Positions 26,248-35,360 of a stretch of 64,000 nt of DNA are shown here, one piece after another. The notes under the pieces are model-generated. The model saw only the letters and a program-made list of their open reading frames with translations, had not been told where the DNA came from and searched no databases. Numbering within the stretch: position 1 is the stretch's first letter; the number at the start of each line of letters is the position of its first letter. The DNA comes from Methylovorus glucosotrophus. GTDB lineage: Bacteria > Pseudomonadota > Gammaproteobacteria > Burkholderiales > Methylophilaceae. The stretch spans positions 1,922,001 to 1,986,000 of the forward strand of contig NZ_VMSE01000001.1 in the NCBI RefSeq assembly GCF_009858335.1, written 5' to 3'. A program made the position numbers and the translations under genes.

Positions 26248-27660
26248 TTATCGTTCCGTGAAGGCGTATGAGCGGGCCTTGAGCACCGGCTTCAAGAGGT
26301 AAGAAAGCACGGTTTTGCGGCCGGTCATGATATCCACCTGCGCCACCATGCCAGGAATGATAGGCAGGCCCTTGCCCAGGTTGGAGCGTATGGTTTTGAC
26401 GCGGACGATGTAAAACGCATTGCCTTTGTCGTCCACTACCGAGTCGGCGGAAATGCTCTCCACCTTGGCATCCAAGGTGCCATAAATGGTGTAGTCATAA
26501 GCCGTCAGTTTCACCGTGGCGGGCTGCCCGAAACTGATGAAGGCAATGTCACGCGGCTGAATCTTGGTTTCCAGGATCAGGGCGTCGTCGGTCGGCACGA
26601 TCTCCATGACCTCTTTGCCGGGCTGGATAACGCCACCCACGGTATTGATAAAGAGCCGGCTCACGGTGCCTTTGACCGGTGACTTCAGCGTGGACTGCAC
26701 GACCTTGTCATTCAGTGCAACGCTGGTTTCCACCAGGCTGTTGAGCTTGGCGGTGGTATCCGACAGCTCGGTGCGCACCTTGCTGCGGAACGATTGCTGC
26801 GCCTCGCTCACCTTGCGTGAGGCTTCGGAAATCGCCGCCTGTACGCGGCCGATCTGCGCACGGGCCTGATCGCGATCGCCACGCAAGCGGGCGGTATCCC
26901 GCTCCAGACGCAACAGATCGACTTCAGAAACCGCACCGGTGCCGAGCAAAGGCTTGGTCACCGCCAGCTCACGGCTACTCAGTTCAAGACCGCGCTCAGC
27001 CTGCTCCAGCTTGGCTTGTATTTCCATCAACTCGCGCTGACGCTGGGTCAGCTGCTCGCGCGCAATGGCCACTTGCGAGGCTACTTCGTCCTTGCTGGCA
27101 AAATACAGCGCCTGCTCCTGCGAATACACCGATGGATTTTCCTTCATCACTTCTGGTGGCGGCTGGAAGGCGGTATCGTCCGCCAACGCACGCAAGCGTG
27201 CCTGCTTGGCCACCAGCGAAAGATATTGCGAGCGGTTTTCACGCAGGGAGGAAATGGCGCGCGTTTCATCGATACGCACCAGCGGTGTCCCGACATTGAC
27301 CGACTGCCCTTCATGCACCAGCAGCGAAGTCACAATGCCGCCGTCCAATGACTGAATCACCTGCACCTGCTTGGAAGGGATCACCCGGCCTTCTCCGCGT
27401 GTCACTTCATCCACCTTGGTCAGCGCCGCCCAGATCAGTAGCAGCACAATTACGCCGGCCACCCAGTACAGCACTTTTTTGGCACGCAGGGTTTGCTGTT
27501 CCAGCATGGCGAGCTCGGCTTCTTCCTGCCATGACGCATCTTCTTCGGCCTTGGCGGGTGTCCATTTGTCCAGCATCCAGCGCACGGGCTTGCTCAGCAG
27601 GCCAATGCGATTGAAAACCCCATGAATGGCACCCAGTGCCTTGAATAAAAGCTGGCTCAT
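26248..27660 (-). CDS. lapC: LapC-like type I secretion membrane-fusion protein (HlyD family)
   Basis: A 470-residue adaptor that joins the inner-membrane ABC transporter to the TolC channel. One transmembrane helix is at about residues 64-85. It is followed by a biotinyl-lipoyl-like half (GGIVTSLLVHEGQSVNVGTP), a long coiled coil (about 150-320) and the second lipoyl half plus beta barrel (SPVKGTVSRLFINTVGGVI and PGMVAQVDIMTGR). This is the complete HlyD plan. Its ATG overlaps the lapB stop by four bases. Confidence 0.93.
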   Translation of the reverse strand: MSQLLFKALGAIHGVFNRIGLLSKPVRWMLDKWTPAKAEEDASWQEEAELAMLEQQTLRAKKVLYWVAGVIVLLLIWAALTKVDEVTRGEGRVIPSKQVQVIQSLDGGIVTSLLVHEGQSVNVGTPLVRIDETRAISSLRENRSQYLSLVAKQARLRALADDTAFQPPPEVMKENPSVYSQEQALYFASKDEVASQVAIAREQLTQRQRELMEIQAKLEQAERGLELSSRELAVTKPLLGTGAVSEVDLLRLERDTARLRGDRDQARAQIGRVQAAISEASRKVSEAQQSFRSKVRTELSDTTAKLNSLVETSVALNDKVVQSTLKSPVKGTVSRLFINTVGGVIQPGKEVMEIVPTDDALILETKIQPRDIAFISFGQPATVKLTAYDYTIYGTLDAKVESISADSVVDDKGNAFYIVRVKTIRSNLGKGLPIIPGMVAQVDIMTGRKTVLSYLLKPVLKARSYAFTER

Positions 27661-29810
27661 GCGGCTTTCCCCACTTTACCGGTACGCAAGGCATCAATGA
27701 CGAGGTCTTTCTGACCATCCGCCATGATCTTGCCGCCATCTATCACAATAATTCTATCCACCATGTCGAACAGCGATGAGCGATGGGTAATCACCAGCAA
27801 TGTCCTGCCGCTGGAAGCTTCCGACAGGCGTTTCTTCACCGCCTCTTCACCGGAGTGGTCCATGGCGCTGGTCGGTTCATCCAGCAGGTAGATCACCGGG
27901 TTATTGATCACCGCACGGGCAATGCCCACGCCCTGGCGCTGCCCGCCAGACAGCGTATCGCCGCGCTCGCCCACGGGCATGTCAAAGCCTTGCGGATGCG
28001 TATTGATGAACTCATCAATGCCACCCACATGCGCGGCATGCAGTACCTGCTCACCGGTGGCATGCGGGGCGGCAATCGCGATGTTGTCACGCATGGATCC
28101 GTAAAACAGATGGGTATCCTGTTGCACATAACCAATCGCCCGCCGCAACTCGGCGGGGTCTATCTGGCGTGAATCAATGCCGTCGATCAGGATCGCGCCT
28201 GCCGTGGGCTGATAAAGCCCGAGGATCAGTTTCTGGATGGTGGTCTTGCCGGAACCCATGCGGCCAAGGATCGCCACATGCTCCCCCGCCTTGATCTTGA
28301 ACGAGACGTTGCGCAACGCGTTGGCATCGGAGCCTGGATAATTGAAGCTGACATCGCGAAACTCGATATCGCCCGTAAAGCTGGGGCGGGATAGAAAGCG
28401 GAAATCCACCGGGCGCTCCACCGGCTTGTTCATGACTTCTTCCAGCGAGGTCAGCGAGGTGGCTGCATTGTGATATTGCGTCATCATGCCTGCCGCCTGC
28501 GAGATGGGCGCCAGCGCGCGTGAAGCCAGCATGGTGCAGGCGATCATGCCGCCCATGGTGAGGTCACCATTGATCACCAGATACACGCCCAGCAATACCA
28601 GGCCGACAGTGACCAGCTGCTGCAGCCCCATGGCACCATTGTTGATGGAGGCGGACAGCAGCTTGAGCTTGCTGCCGACTTCGGTCAGGTAGGTGGCGGT
28701 TTTTTCCCAGCGACGCTGCATCTGGCCTTCGATGCCCAGTGCCTTGACGGTTTCCAGCCCGACCAGGCTTTCAATCAGCGTGGCATTGCGAATGGAGCTG
28801 GCGCGGAACATGGTTTCGGAAAGCTCCTGCATCTTGGTCTGCGCACTGAAGGAGTACACCAGCAGAATCGCCGCGCCCACCAGTACCGGTATCACCATGG
28901 GCCAGGAAATCCAGGCCATGACGCCAATAAAGATCAAGGCAAACGGAATATCAATCAGGGTGGTGATGGTGGCCGAGGTAATGAAGTCGCGCACGGTTTC
29001 AAACGCACGCAGGTTGGCGGCAAACGAGCCGACCGAGGTAGGCCGCTGCTCCATGCGCACGCCCAGCACCTGCTCCATGATGCGGGCCGACAGTTTGATA
29101 TCGACGCGGTGGCTGGCCCAATCAAGGAAATAACCGCGGATGGTACGCAGGGCAAAGTCCGCCAGAATGATCAGGCCTATACCAGCGGCCAGGACCCACA
29201 GCGTTTCCACCGAACGGTTGGGCACAATGCGGTCATACACATTCATGGTGAAAATAGGCATGGCCAGCGCAAACAGGTTGATCAGCAAGGCGGCCAGCAT
29301 GATGTCGCGGTATACCTTGCTGTTTTCTGCCAGCGTGCCCCAGAACCAGTGGCGCATGCGCACATTGCCGACCGTGGGTGCGCGTTTGTCAAACGTGAAT
29401 TTGGGCTTGGCAACAATGGCGTAGCCGCTGTAGCGCGACAGCAGCTCTTCTTCTGAAATGCTGACTTCGGCATCGCCCAGCTCGGGGAAGATCATGCGCA
29501 GATGCTGGCGCGATTCATCCCAGCCAACCAGCACGCAGGCCTCGTTGTCCTCCAGCAGCAGAATCGCCGGTAAAAACTCGCGACGTATGTCGCCCAGCGG
29601 CTTCCTGATCACCGTGGCGACCAGGTTGGCGCGTGCCGCTGTCCGCCGCACCAAGGCTGGCGTCATTTTACCGTCGCGCAATGGCAGGCCCGCGCTCAGG
29701 GCATCCCGCGTAATGGCGACTCCATGAAAACGACACACAATCAACAGGGCTTCAAGCAGACTATCCTTGACCTGCGCTTGTGCCCCTAAAAATTCCTCAT
29801 CACGATTCAT
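27657..29810 (-). CDS. lapB: LapB-like type I secretion ABC transporter with inactive C39-like domain
   Basis: A 717-residue inner-membrane ABC exporter. Residues 1-130 form a C39-peptidase-like domain, but the catalytic Cys position is not matched (region LLEALLIVCRFHG), so it is probably a non-cutting, cargo-docking domain as in LapB and HlyB. Six transmembrane helices (about 150-440) precede the nucleotide-binding domain with Walker A GRMGSGKTT, signature LSGGQ and Walker B VIYLLDEPTS. ATG 29810 is preferred; a GTG at 29846 would add 12 residues. It heads the probable operon lapB-lapC-luxR-lapA. Confidence 0.93.
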   Translation of the reverse strand: MNRDEEFLGAQAQVKDSLLEALLIVCRFHGVAITRDALSAGLPLRDGKMTPALVRRTAARANLVATVIRKPLGDIRREFLPAILLLEDNEACVLVGWDESRQHLRMIFPELGDAEVSISEEELLSRYSGYAIVAKPKFTFDKRAPTVGNVRMRHWFWGTLAENSKVYRDIMLAALLINLFALAMPIFTMNVYDRIVPNRSVETLWVLAAGIGLIILADFALRTIRGYFLDWASHRVDIKLSARIMEQVLGVRMEQRPTSVGSFAANLRAFETVRDFITSATITTLIDIPFALIFIGVMAWISWPMVIPVLVGAAILLVYSFSAQTKMQELSETMFRASSIRNATLIESLVGLETVKALGIEGQMQRRWEKTATYLTEVGSKLKLLSASINNGAMGLQQLVTVGLVLLGVYLVINGDLTMGGMIACTMLASRALAPISQAAGMMTQYHNAATSLTSLEEVMNKPVERPVDFRFLSRPSFTGDIEFRDVSFNYPGSDANALRNVSFKIKAGEHVAILGRMGSGKTTIQKLILGLYQPTAGAILIDGIDSRQIDPAELRRAIGYVQQDTHLFYGSMRDNIAIAAPHATGEQVLHAAHVGGIDEFINTHPQGFDMPVGERGDTLSGGQRQGVGIARAVINNPVIYLLDEPTSAMDHSGEEAVKKRLSEASSGRTLLVITHRSSLFDMVDRIIVIDGGKIMADGQKDLVIDALRTGKVGKAA

Positions 29811-29953
29811 AGTCACACTGTCTTTGCAATAACCCGGCAACTGCACTTGCCGCGGACATACCTTTGTTAATCATGCAAACACGAGGCCTGCGCCAGCATA
29901 CTCAAGCGCATGGCATCGCCCTTGTGCCCGGCTGCGCGCCGCACATGAAAAAA

Positions 29954-29971
29954 GCCCGATCAGGATCGGGC
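29954..29971 (-). terminator. Intrinsic terminator after the PsiF-repeat gene
   Basis: An 8-bp stem GCCCGATC/GATCGGGC is followed on the minus strand by a run of T (the AAAAAA at 29948-29953 read in reverse), ten bases past the stop. Confidence 0.85.
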
Positions 29972-29980
29972 CGGAATTTA

Positions 29981-30379
29981 TTATTGGGGAGAAGCCGAGA
30001 GGCAGCTTTTCATGAACGCCTTGCGCGCGTCGCCAGTCAGGGATTTGGCACTGGCATCCGCATTACAGGTTTTCATTTTTTCTTGCTGGGTGGGAGGAGT
30101 CGCTTTGGCACTCAGGCAACTCTTCATGAATGCCTTGCGTTCGTCCCCTGCCAGCGATTTGGCGCTGGCATCGGCGTTGCAGGTTTTCATCTTGAGCTGC
30201 TGCGCTGACATGGGGTCAGCACTGAGGCAGTTTTTCATGAAGGCTTTGCGGGCATCACCAGCCAGGGATTGGCTGCTTGCCTCATCGTTACAGGATTTCA
30301 TTTTTTCTTGCTGGGTACCGGCGTAAACCGTTGTCATACCCATGCAGATCAAGGCCATGGCGGCCAGTATATTCTTCAT
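29981..30379 (-). CDS. Periplasmic PsiF-repeat protein
   Basis: A 132-residue exported protein. A signal peptide (residues 1-20, ending TVYAGT) is followed by three PsiF repeats of about 35 residues. Each has the pattern QEKMKTCNADASAKSLAGD then ARKAFMKSCLS, with two cysteines that could form a disulfide. PsiF was described as phosphate-starvation inducible in E. coli, but its function is unknown. Typical family members have two repeats; here there are three near-identical ones. GGGGGAAGC precedes the ATG. Confidence 0.88.
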   Translation of the reverse strand: MKNILAAMALICMGMTTVYAGTQQEKMKSCNDEASSQSLAGDARKAFMKNCLSADPMSAQQLKMKTCNADASAKSLAGDERKAFMKSCLSAKATPPTQQEKMKTCNADASAKSLTGDARKAFMKSCLSASPQ

Positions 30380-30572
30380 GCTTCCCCCGTTATTGTGTTA
30401 GGCGCATTACTGCTGCTGTTTATCACAACACCCCATGCAGTAGTATGCCGTATTGCGGTAGCGATCACCACCGGCATGCGCCTGTGCTTGAATATTAACC
30501 GAAGCATGCGGCAATACACAATCGGGATCATGGAGAATGCAACTGCGGGGGAAACGGGGAGCGTAAATGCAA

Positions 30573-30602
30573 AAAAGGGAAAGCATTTCTGCTTTCCCTT
30601 TT
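30573..30602 (-). terminator. Terminator after the tRNA cluster
   Basis: A 13-bp stem AAAAGGGAAAGCA/TGCTTTCCCTTTT with loop TTTC lies four bases past the second tRNA-Gly. The same GGGAAAGCA stem recurs at 30787-30827. Confidence 0.85.
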
Positions 30603-30605
30603 ACC

Positions 30606-30681
30606 TGGAGCGGGAAACGAGTCTCGAACTCGCGACCTCAACCTTGGCAAGGTTGCGCTCTACCAACTGAGCTATTCCCGC
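30606..30681 (-). tRNA. tRNA-Gly (anticodon GCC), copy 2
   Basis: A 76-base tRNA with acceptor GCGGGAA/TTCCCGC, encoded CCA, anticodon stem-loop CAACCTTGCCAAGGTTG (GCC) and T-arm GTTCGAGAC. It appears identical to the copy at 30831-30906. Confidence 0.96.
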
Positions 30682-30687
30682 ATGTAC

Positions 30688-30761
30688 TGGAGGCGCGAGC
30701 CGGAGTCGAACCGGCCTAAACGGCTTTGCAGGCCGCGGCATAACCGCTTTGCTATCGCGCC
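30688..30761 (-). tRNA. tRNA-Cys (anticodon GCA)
   Basis: A 74-base tRNA with acceptor GGCGCGA/TCGCGCC, encoded CCA, anticodon GCA in CTGCAAA and T-loop GGTTCGACTC. It lies six bases from the downstream tRNA-Gly. Confidence 0.95.
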
Positions 30762-30786
30762 ATCGCGCCGGAGTTCAATCCGGAGC

Positions 30787-30827
30787 AAAAAAGGGAAAGC
30801 ATACATGCGCTGCTTTCCCTTTTTTTA
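30787..30827 (-). terminator. Terminator-like hairpin between tRNA-Gly and tRNA-Cys
   Basis: The stem GGGAAAGCA/TGCTTTCCC flanked by A and T runs lies just after the first tRNA-Gly (30831-30906). It nearly copies the hairpin at 30573-30602, which suggests that the tRNA-Gly and its terminator were duplicated together. Confidence 0.75.
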
Positions 30828-30830
30828 ATC

Positions 30831-30906
30831 TGGAGCGGGAAACGAGTCTCGAACTCGCGACCTCAACCTTGGCAAGGTTGCGCTCTACCAACTGAGCTAT
30901 TCCCGC
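30831..30906 (-). tRNA. tRNA-Gly (anticodon GCC), copy 1
   Basis: Same 76-base sequence as at 30606-30681, with encoded CCA. It is the first tRNA downstream of pgsA. Confidence 0.96.
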
Positions 30907-30963
30907 ATCGAAAGAAGGCGCCATTTTAAGGATTTTCGGGGTTGTGTCAACACCCGCTGCGCC

Positions 30964-31533
30964 TTATTTTCTCTCTTTCATGCGGGGCCAGGCCGCCTTC
31001 AAATAGTAAGCCATTGACAGCAATGTCAAAAATGCCGCGATCCACACCAGCACGGTGCCGACGAGTTGGATATCCAGCCCGGCGATTGGGTCGTGATAAA
31101 GCAAAAACAGGATGGCCGCCATCTGCACGGTGGTCTTGAACTTGCCGATTTGCGCCACGGCCACACTGCTGCCCTCGCCCATGCCCGCCATCCATTCACG
31201 CAATGCGCTGATGGCGATTTCACGACCGATGATGATAAAGGCGATGACCGCCCCCACGCGCTCAAAATCCACCAGCACCACCAGCGCCGCTGCCACCATC
31301 AGCTTGTCGGCCACCGGATCCAGGAATGCGCCAAAGGCCGAGGTCTGGTTGAGCTTGCGGGCCAGGTATCCATCAAACCAGTCGGTCAGCGCTGCCAGCG
31401 CGAACAGCACCGCTGCGCTGAAGTTGACCCAATGTGCCGGGATCACGCTGACTGGCATATAGAAGATGCCGACAAAAATCGGAATCATCAGGATGCGGGT
31501 GACAGTAAGCGTATTGGGTATATTCCAATGCAT
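30964..31533 (-). CDS. pgsA: CDP-diacylglycerol--glycerol-3-phosphate 3-phosphatidyltransferase
   Basis: A 189-residue integral membrane enzyme that makes phosphatidylglycerol phosphate, the committed step to phosphatidylglycerol and cardiolipin. The CDP-alcohol phosphotransferase signature is complete: DWFDGYLARKLNQTSAFGAF continuing LDPVADK. Several transmembrane helices follow. The N-terminus IPNTLTVTRILMIP is characteristic. It lies 44 bases after uvrC on the same strand, a common proteobacterial order, with tRNA-Gly next. Confidence 0.95.
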   Translation of the reverse strand: MHWNIPNTLTVTRILMIPIFVGIFYMPVSVIPAHWVNFSAAVLFALAALTDWFDGYLARKLNQTSAFGAFLDPVADKLMVAAALVVLVDFERVGAVIAFIIIGREIAISALREWMAGMGEGSSVAVAQIGKFKTTVQMAAILFLLYHDPIAGLDIQLVGTVLVWIAAFLTLLSMAYYLKAAWPRMKERK

Positions 31534-31577
31534 GAATGGGGTCGCCTTTTTTCTGATCAGATAATGCGTTGTTATTG

Positions 31578-33380
31578 TTAATGTAATTCGTCGTATATTT
31601 TTTGCGCCAGCGCCGGACTGATGCCTTCCACCTGCGCCAGTTCATCGGCACTGGCATTCTTGACACCATCCAGCCCGCCAAACCGGGTCAGCAGACGCTG
31701 GCGCCGCTTGGCGCCAATGCCGGCAATGTCTTCCAGGCTGGAGTGCATGCGGGCCTTGCCACGCCGCGCACGGTGGCCGGTAATGGCAAAGCGGTGCGCT
31801 TCATCGCGTATCTGCTGCAACAGATGCAAGCCCGGGTGATCATTGCGCAAGCCCACCGGCGTATCGCGATCCGGGAAGAACATCTGCTCCAGACCCGGCT
31901 TGCGCTCTTCACCTTTGGCAATGCCCACCAGCTGGATGTCCGGCAAGCCTACTTCATGCATGACTTCCACCGCAACCCCAAGCTGCCCTTTGCCGCCATC
32001 AATAAACACCAGATCCGGCAGCAGCCCCTCGCCTGCCGCCACCTTTTTATAGCGGCGCGTCAGGGCATCGCGCATGGCGGCGTAATCGTCGCCCGGGGTA
32101 ATGCCCGTAATATTGTAGCGGCGGTATTCCGAATTCTGCATGGCGCCACGGTCAAACACCACGCAGGAGGCAACGGTGGCCTCGCCCATGGTGTGGCTGA
32201 TATCAAAACACTCGATGCGCTCGGTGGTTTCAGGCAAATCCAGCGCCTCGCGCAGCGCTACCAGGCGCGCCTGCTGATTGGCATTGGCAGCGCTGCGCTG
32301 CTCCAGCGCCAGCTCGGCATTGGTTTGCGCCATTTTCAGCCACACGCGCTTGTCGCCGATGGGGTTGGTATTGATCTTGACCTTGCGCCCGGCCTGCTCG
32401 CTCAGCACCTCCTCCAGCTCTGCCGTTTCCATGCCCTCTACCCCAACAATAATCAGGGGCGGGGTATTCTGTGGCATGTAGTGCTGCTCGAGGAAAGCTT
32501 CGGCGGTCATGCGGGCATCCGCGCCTTCGGCATTCTTGGGAAAATGACTCTTGTCACCCAGATGGCGGCCGCCTCGTATCATCACCAGATTCACACATAA
32601 CTGCCCATGCAGCTCGGCGCAGGCAATCACATCGGCATCGCTGATGGTAAAGTCGCTGACGAACTGCTTGGCCTGCACCTGGCGCAGGCTCTGCATACGG
32701 TCACGGTAAACAGCGGCCATCTCGTATTCCTGCTCCTCGGCCGCCTGCATCATCTTGTGGCTGAGCTCATCCATCACCTGCTGTTCACGCCCCTGCAAAA
32801 ACAGGGTGGCATGGCTGACATCGCGCCGATAATCCTCTTCCGAAATGAAATTGACGCAAGGCGCAGTGCAGCGCTGAATCTGGTATTGCAGACAGGGGCG
32901 CGAGCGATTGGCGAACACCGTATTTTCACAGGTGCGCAGGCGGAAGACTTTTTGCAGCAACTGTATGCTTTCGCGCACCGCCACCGCATTGGGAAACGGG
33001 CCAAAATAGCTGTTGCCCTTGCGCTGCGTGCCCCGGTGAAAAGCCAGGCGCGGGAACGCATCGCCGGTCAGCGTGATGTAGGGATAGGACTTGTCATCGC
33101 GAAACAGCACGTTGTAACGCGGCATAAAGCTCTTGATGAGATTGTTCTCAAGCAGCAAGGCTTCGGCTTCGGAGCGCGTGACGGTAGTTTCAATGCGCTC
33201 GATTTGAGACACCATCATGCGCGTGCGCGGGCTGGGCAGATTCTTCTGAAAATAGGACGACACGCGCTTTTTAAGGTCGCGCGCCTTGCCCACATAGATC
33301 ACCGCATCTTCAGCGTTGATCATGCGGTATACGCCCGGCAGATTGGGCAGGTTTTTCAGTATGGGTTTAGGGTCAAACAT
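31578..33380 (-). CDS. uvrC: Excinuclease ABC subunit C
   Basis: A 600-residue nucleotide-excision-repair nuclease that makes both cuts around a UvrAB-bound lesion. The N-terminal GIY-YIG domain ([20 protein letters not shown]) makes the 3' cut. A UVR domain lies near residues 205-240 ([19 protein letters not shown]). The C-terminal RNase H-like domain ([20 protein letters not shown]) and a helix-hairpin-helix pair near the end complete the protein. Length is normal. Confidence 0.96.
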   Translation of the reverse strand: MFDPKPILKNLPNLPGVYRMINAEDAVIYVGKARDLKKRVSSYFQKNLPSPRTRMMVSQIERIETTVTRSEAEALLLENNLIKSFMPRYNVLFRDDKSYPYITLTGDAFPRLAFHRGTQRKGNSYFGPFPNAVAVRESIQLLQKVFRLRTCENTVFANRSRPCLQYQIQRCTAPCVNFISEEDYRRDVSHATLFLQGREQQVMDELSHKMMQAAEEQEYEMAAVYRDRMQSLRQVQAKQFVSDFTISDADVIACAELHGQLCVNLVMIRGGRHLGDKSHFPKNAEGADARMTAEAFLEQHYMPQNTPPLIIVGVEGMETAELEEVLSEQAGRKVKINTNPIGDKRVWLKMAQTNAELALEQRSAANANQQARLVALREALDLPETTERIECFDISHTMGEATVASCVVFDRGAMQNSEYRRYNITGITPGDDYAAMRDALTRRYKKVAAGEGLLPDLVFIDGGKGQLGVAVEVMHEVGLPDIQLVGIAKGEERKPGLEQMFFPDRDTPVGLRNDHPGLHLLQQIRDEAHRFAITGHRARRGKARMHSSLEDIAGIGAKRRQRLLTRFGGLDGVKNASADELAQVEGISPALAQKIYDELH

Positions 33381-33507
33381 AGGGTCAGGTAAGGGCCAGC
33401 CTGGATGGGTTAAGCAGAGACAGTTCAGCCCGCATGGACACCAGCGGCGCCAGTACCGCCACCTTTACCGGGGGCGGAACTCACCGCTGGCGGTATGTGC
33501 AAGGCAA

Positions 33508-33690
33508 TTACTCGTCTAGCAGTTTCCCGGCAATCGCCCAGTCTTCATATTCCACTTCGTCAAACGTGATGTAGGTATAGCTGGCGGGCTTGTTCGCCAC
33601 GCGCTCCATGGTCTTGGTCACTTCTTCAGCAATTTTTGCTTTTTGTTCACGGCTCAGTGGGCCGGCATGCTTGATATTGATATAAGGCAT
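33508..33690 (-). CDS. 4-oxalocrotonate tautomerase-family protein
   Basis: A 60-residue tautomerase-superfamily protein. Pro follows the initiator Met (MPYINIKHAG) and would be the N-terminal catalytic base after Met removal. Conserved helix EQKAKIAEEVTKTMERV is present. Such proteins form small oligomers with keto-enol tautomerase activity; the substrate is unknown. AGGAGG precedes the ATG. It stands alone between uvrC and the CDF gene. Confidence 0.92.
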   Translation of the reverse strand: MPYINIKHAGPLSREQKAKIAEEVTKTMERVANKPASYTYITFDEVEYEDWAIAGKLLDE

Positions 33691-33762
33691 TTTATCCTCC
33701 TGTTGCGTATTGAAGATTCGCGGTGACAGGAGGAAGCCCTCCCGTCCATGGTCAATCCCAGC

Positions 33763-34764
33763 TCAGGCTGGCTGTCCGGCCTTTTTGGTCAGCCAGCAAC
33801 CGACCTTGCCAGCATTGAGCGCCGCCACTGTCTCAGGCTGCAAAGTCACATGCTCGATGTCAAAGCGGTCATGCAGTAAGGTGCGTATCGCATTCAATAC
33901 TTCATGCCAGTGCTCCATGTCGTCCAGCACAATATGCGCAGACAAGGCACTCACTTCGGAAGACAGCGACCAGATATGCACGCTGTGGACCTCTTGCACT
34001 TCCGGCACGTTCTGCAAGGCGCGCGTCACGTCCTGAATTGAAATATGCGAAGGCACGCCTTCCATCAGCACATGCAGCACTTCGCGCAGCAAGCGGAAGG
34101 TGGAGAACAGGATCAGGGCGGAGATCAGCAGCGACAGAACCGGATCAATCATCATCCAGCCGGTGAAGTAGATGACGGCACCGGCCGCAAGTGCCGCCAC
34201 GGAGCCCAGCATATCGCCCAGCACATGCAGCAGTGCCGCTTTGTGGTTGACGTTATCCTGATGCTGATGCAGTTGTCTTGCCACCAGCAGATTGACCAGC
34301 AGGCCAACAAAGGCAATGCCCATGACTTCAAGACTATGCACTTGCTGCGGTGTTTGCAGGCGTTCGATAGCCTCGAAAACGATGGCACCCACGACCGCCA
34401 GCATCACCAGGCAGTTAATGAAGGCGACGATGATTTCGGCACGCATCAGGCCATAGCTATGTTTTTGCGATGCAGGCTTGGCGGCAATCCAGGTGCCAAG
34501 CCAGGCCAGGCCGAGCGCGGCCGAGTCGGAAAACATGTGCCCCGCATCGCCCATCAGCGCCAGCGAACCAGAGTACCAGCCCCCTACCGCCTCAACACAG
34601 GCAAACGCCAGCGTCAGCAACAAGGGCCATTTCAAGCTGTTACCGGCGTGGGAATGGGAATGCCCATGATGGTGATCATGAAGGTGTGCATGGTCATGAT
34701 CGTCATGCTCCTCATGGTCATGTCCGGAAGCCTGGTGTGCGTGGGTGTGATGGTCGTGTTTCAT
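33763..34764 (-). CDS. Cation diffusion facilitator, zinc-type exporter
   Basis: A 333-residue inner-membrane metal/proton antiporter of the CzcD/ZitB/DmeF type. The N-terminal ~42 residues are extremely rich in His and Asp and probably bind metal. Six transmembrane helices follow (about 45-235) with metal-site motifs DAGHMFSDSAALGL and HVLGDMLGS. The C-terminal cytoplasmic ferredoxin-like domain begins near 240 (VPSHISIQDVTRAL) and has HVHIWSLSSE-like residues. Zn, Co or Cd are likely substrates. Confidence 0.92.
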   Translation of the reverse strand: MKHDHHTHAHQASGHDHEEHDDHDHAHLHDHHHGHSHSHAGNSLKWPLLLTLAFACVEAVGGWYSGSLALMGDAGHMFSDSAALGLAWLGTWIAAKPASQKHSYGLMRAEIIVAFINCLVMLAVVGAIVFEAIERLQTPQQVHSLEVMGIAFVGLLVNLLVARQLHQHQDNVNHKAALLHVLGDMLGSVAALAAGAVIYFTGWMMIDPVLSLLISALILFSTFRLLREVLHVLMEGVPSHISIQDVTRALQNVPEVQEVHSVHIWSLSSEVSALSAHIVLDDMEHWHEVLNAIRTLLHDRFDIEHVTLQPETVAALNAGKVGCWLTKKAGQPA

Positions 34765-34882
34765 AGAGTTGCTATGCTAACAGCCTGATATGGCAAATCC
34801 AATAACAAAAAGCCTGCAGCAAGGCTGGCCCGGGGCTGCAACGCTGGCTGGACGGTAAAATCACAACGCCAGCAGGTGTGAA

Positions 34883-35182
34883 TCAAGGTGCGGGCGGTGC
34901 GCTGATCTCGCCGTCTTTGGCGCGGATACGCGCACGCAATCTATCTTTGGCCGATGCTTTCTCTGCCGGATCAATAAAGCCATCCTGATTGCTGTCTATG
35001 CGTTTGAATATTTTTTCAGAAGGCTTGAACTCCGAAGCGCGAAACTCTTGCAGGCTGATGCGGCCGTCGCCATTGGTATCTGCCCGCATGTGGTGCTTTT
35101 CCGGAATCGCACCATCGTCCGCGGCATGCGCCAGAGTCATCAGCAAAACCATAGGAGGGACTATCCAGTAACCGTGTTGCAT
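34883..35182 (-). CDS. Exported EF-hand protein
   Basis: A 99-residue protein. A signal peptide covers residues 1-20 (ending LAHAADD). Two EF-hand calcium loops follow: DTNGDGRISLQE and DSNQDGFIDPAE. The tail is basic and ends in PPAP. The frame stays open far upstream through the sodC region, but those codons are antisense to sodC and the signal peptide shows the real start at 35182, with GGAG nine bases before it. A calcium sensor or buffer role in the periplasm is likely; the partner is unknown. Confidence 0.85.
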   Translation of the reverse strand: MQHGYWIVPPMVLLMTLAHAADDGAIPEKHHMRADTNGDGRISLQEFRASEFKPSEKIFKRIDSNQDGFIDPAEKASAKDRLRARIRAKDGEISAPPAP

Positions 35183-35360
35183 GCGCCAAATCTCCCAGTG
35201 TAATAAAGGGGCCATCCCCAATACGCCCTGCAGGCATAGCATATACCCTAAGACAAACGAACCTGTAGCAATCTGCGTTGACCAATCTACCATGCAATTT
35301 TGCCAGCACCAGGCTGCCACCGTCTTATAATATAGCCACTCATCGCCAAGGAGCCCCACC

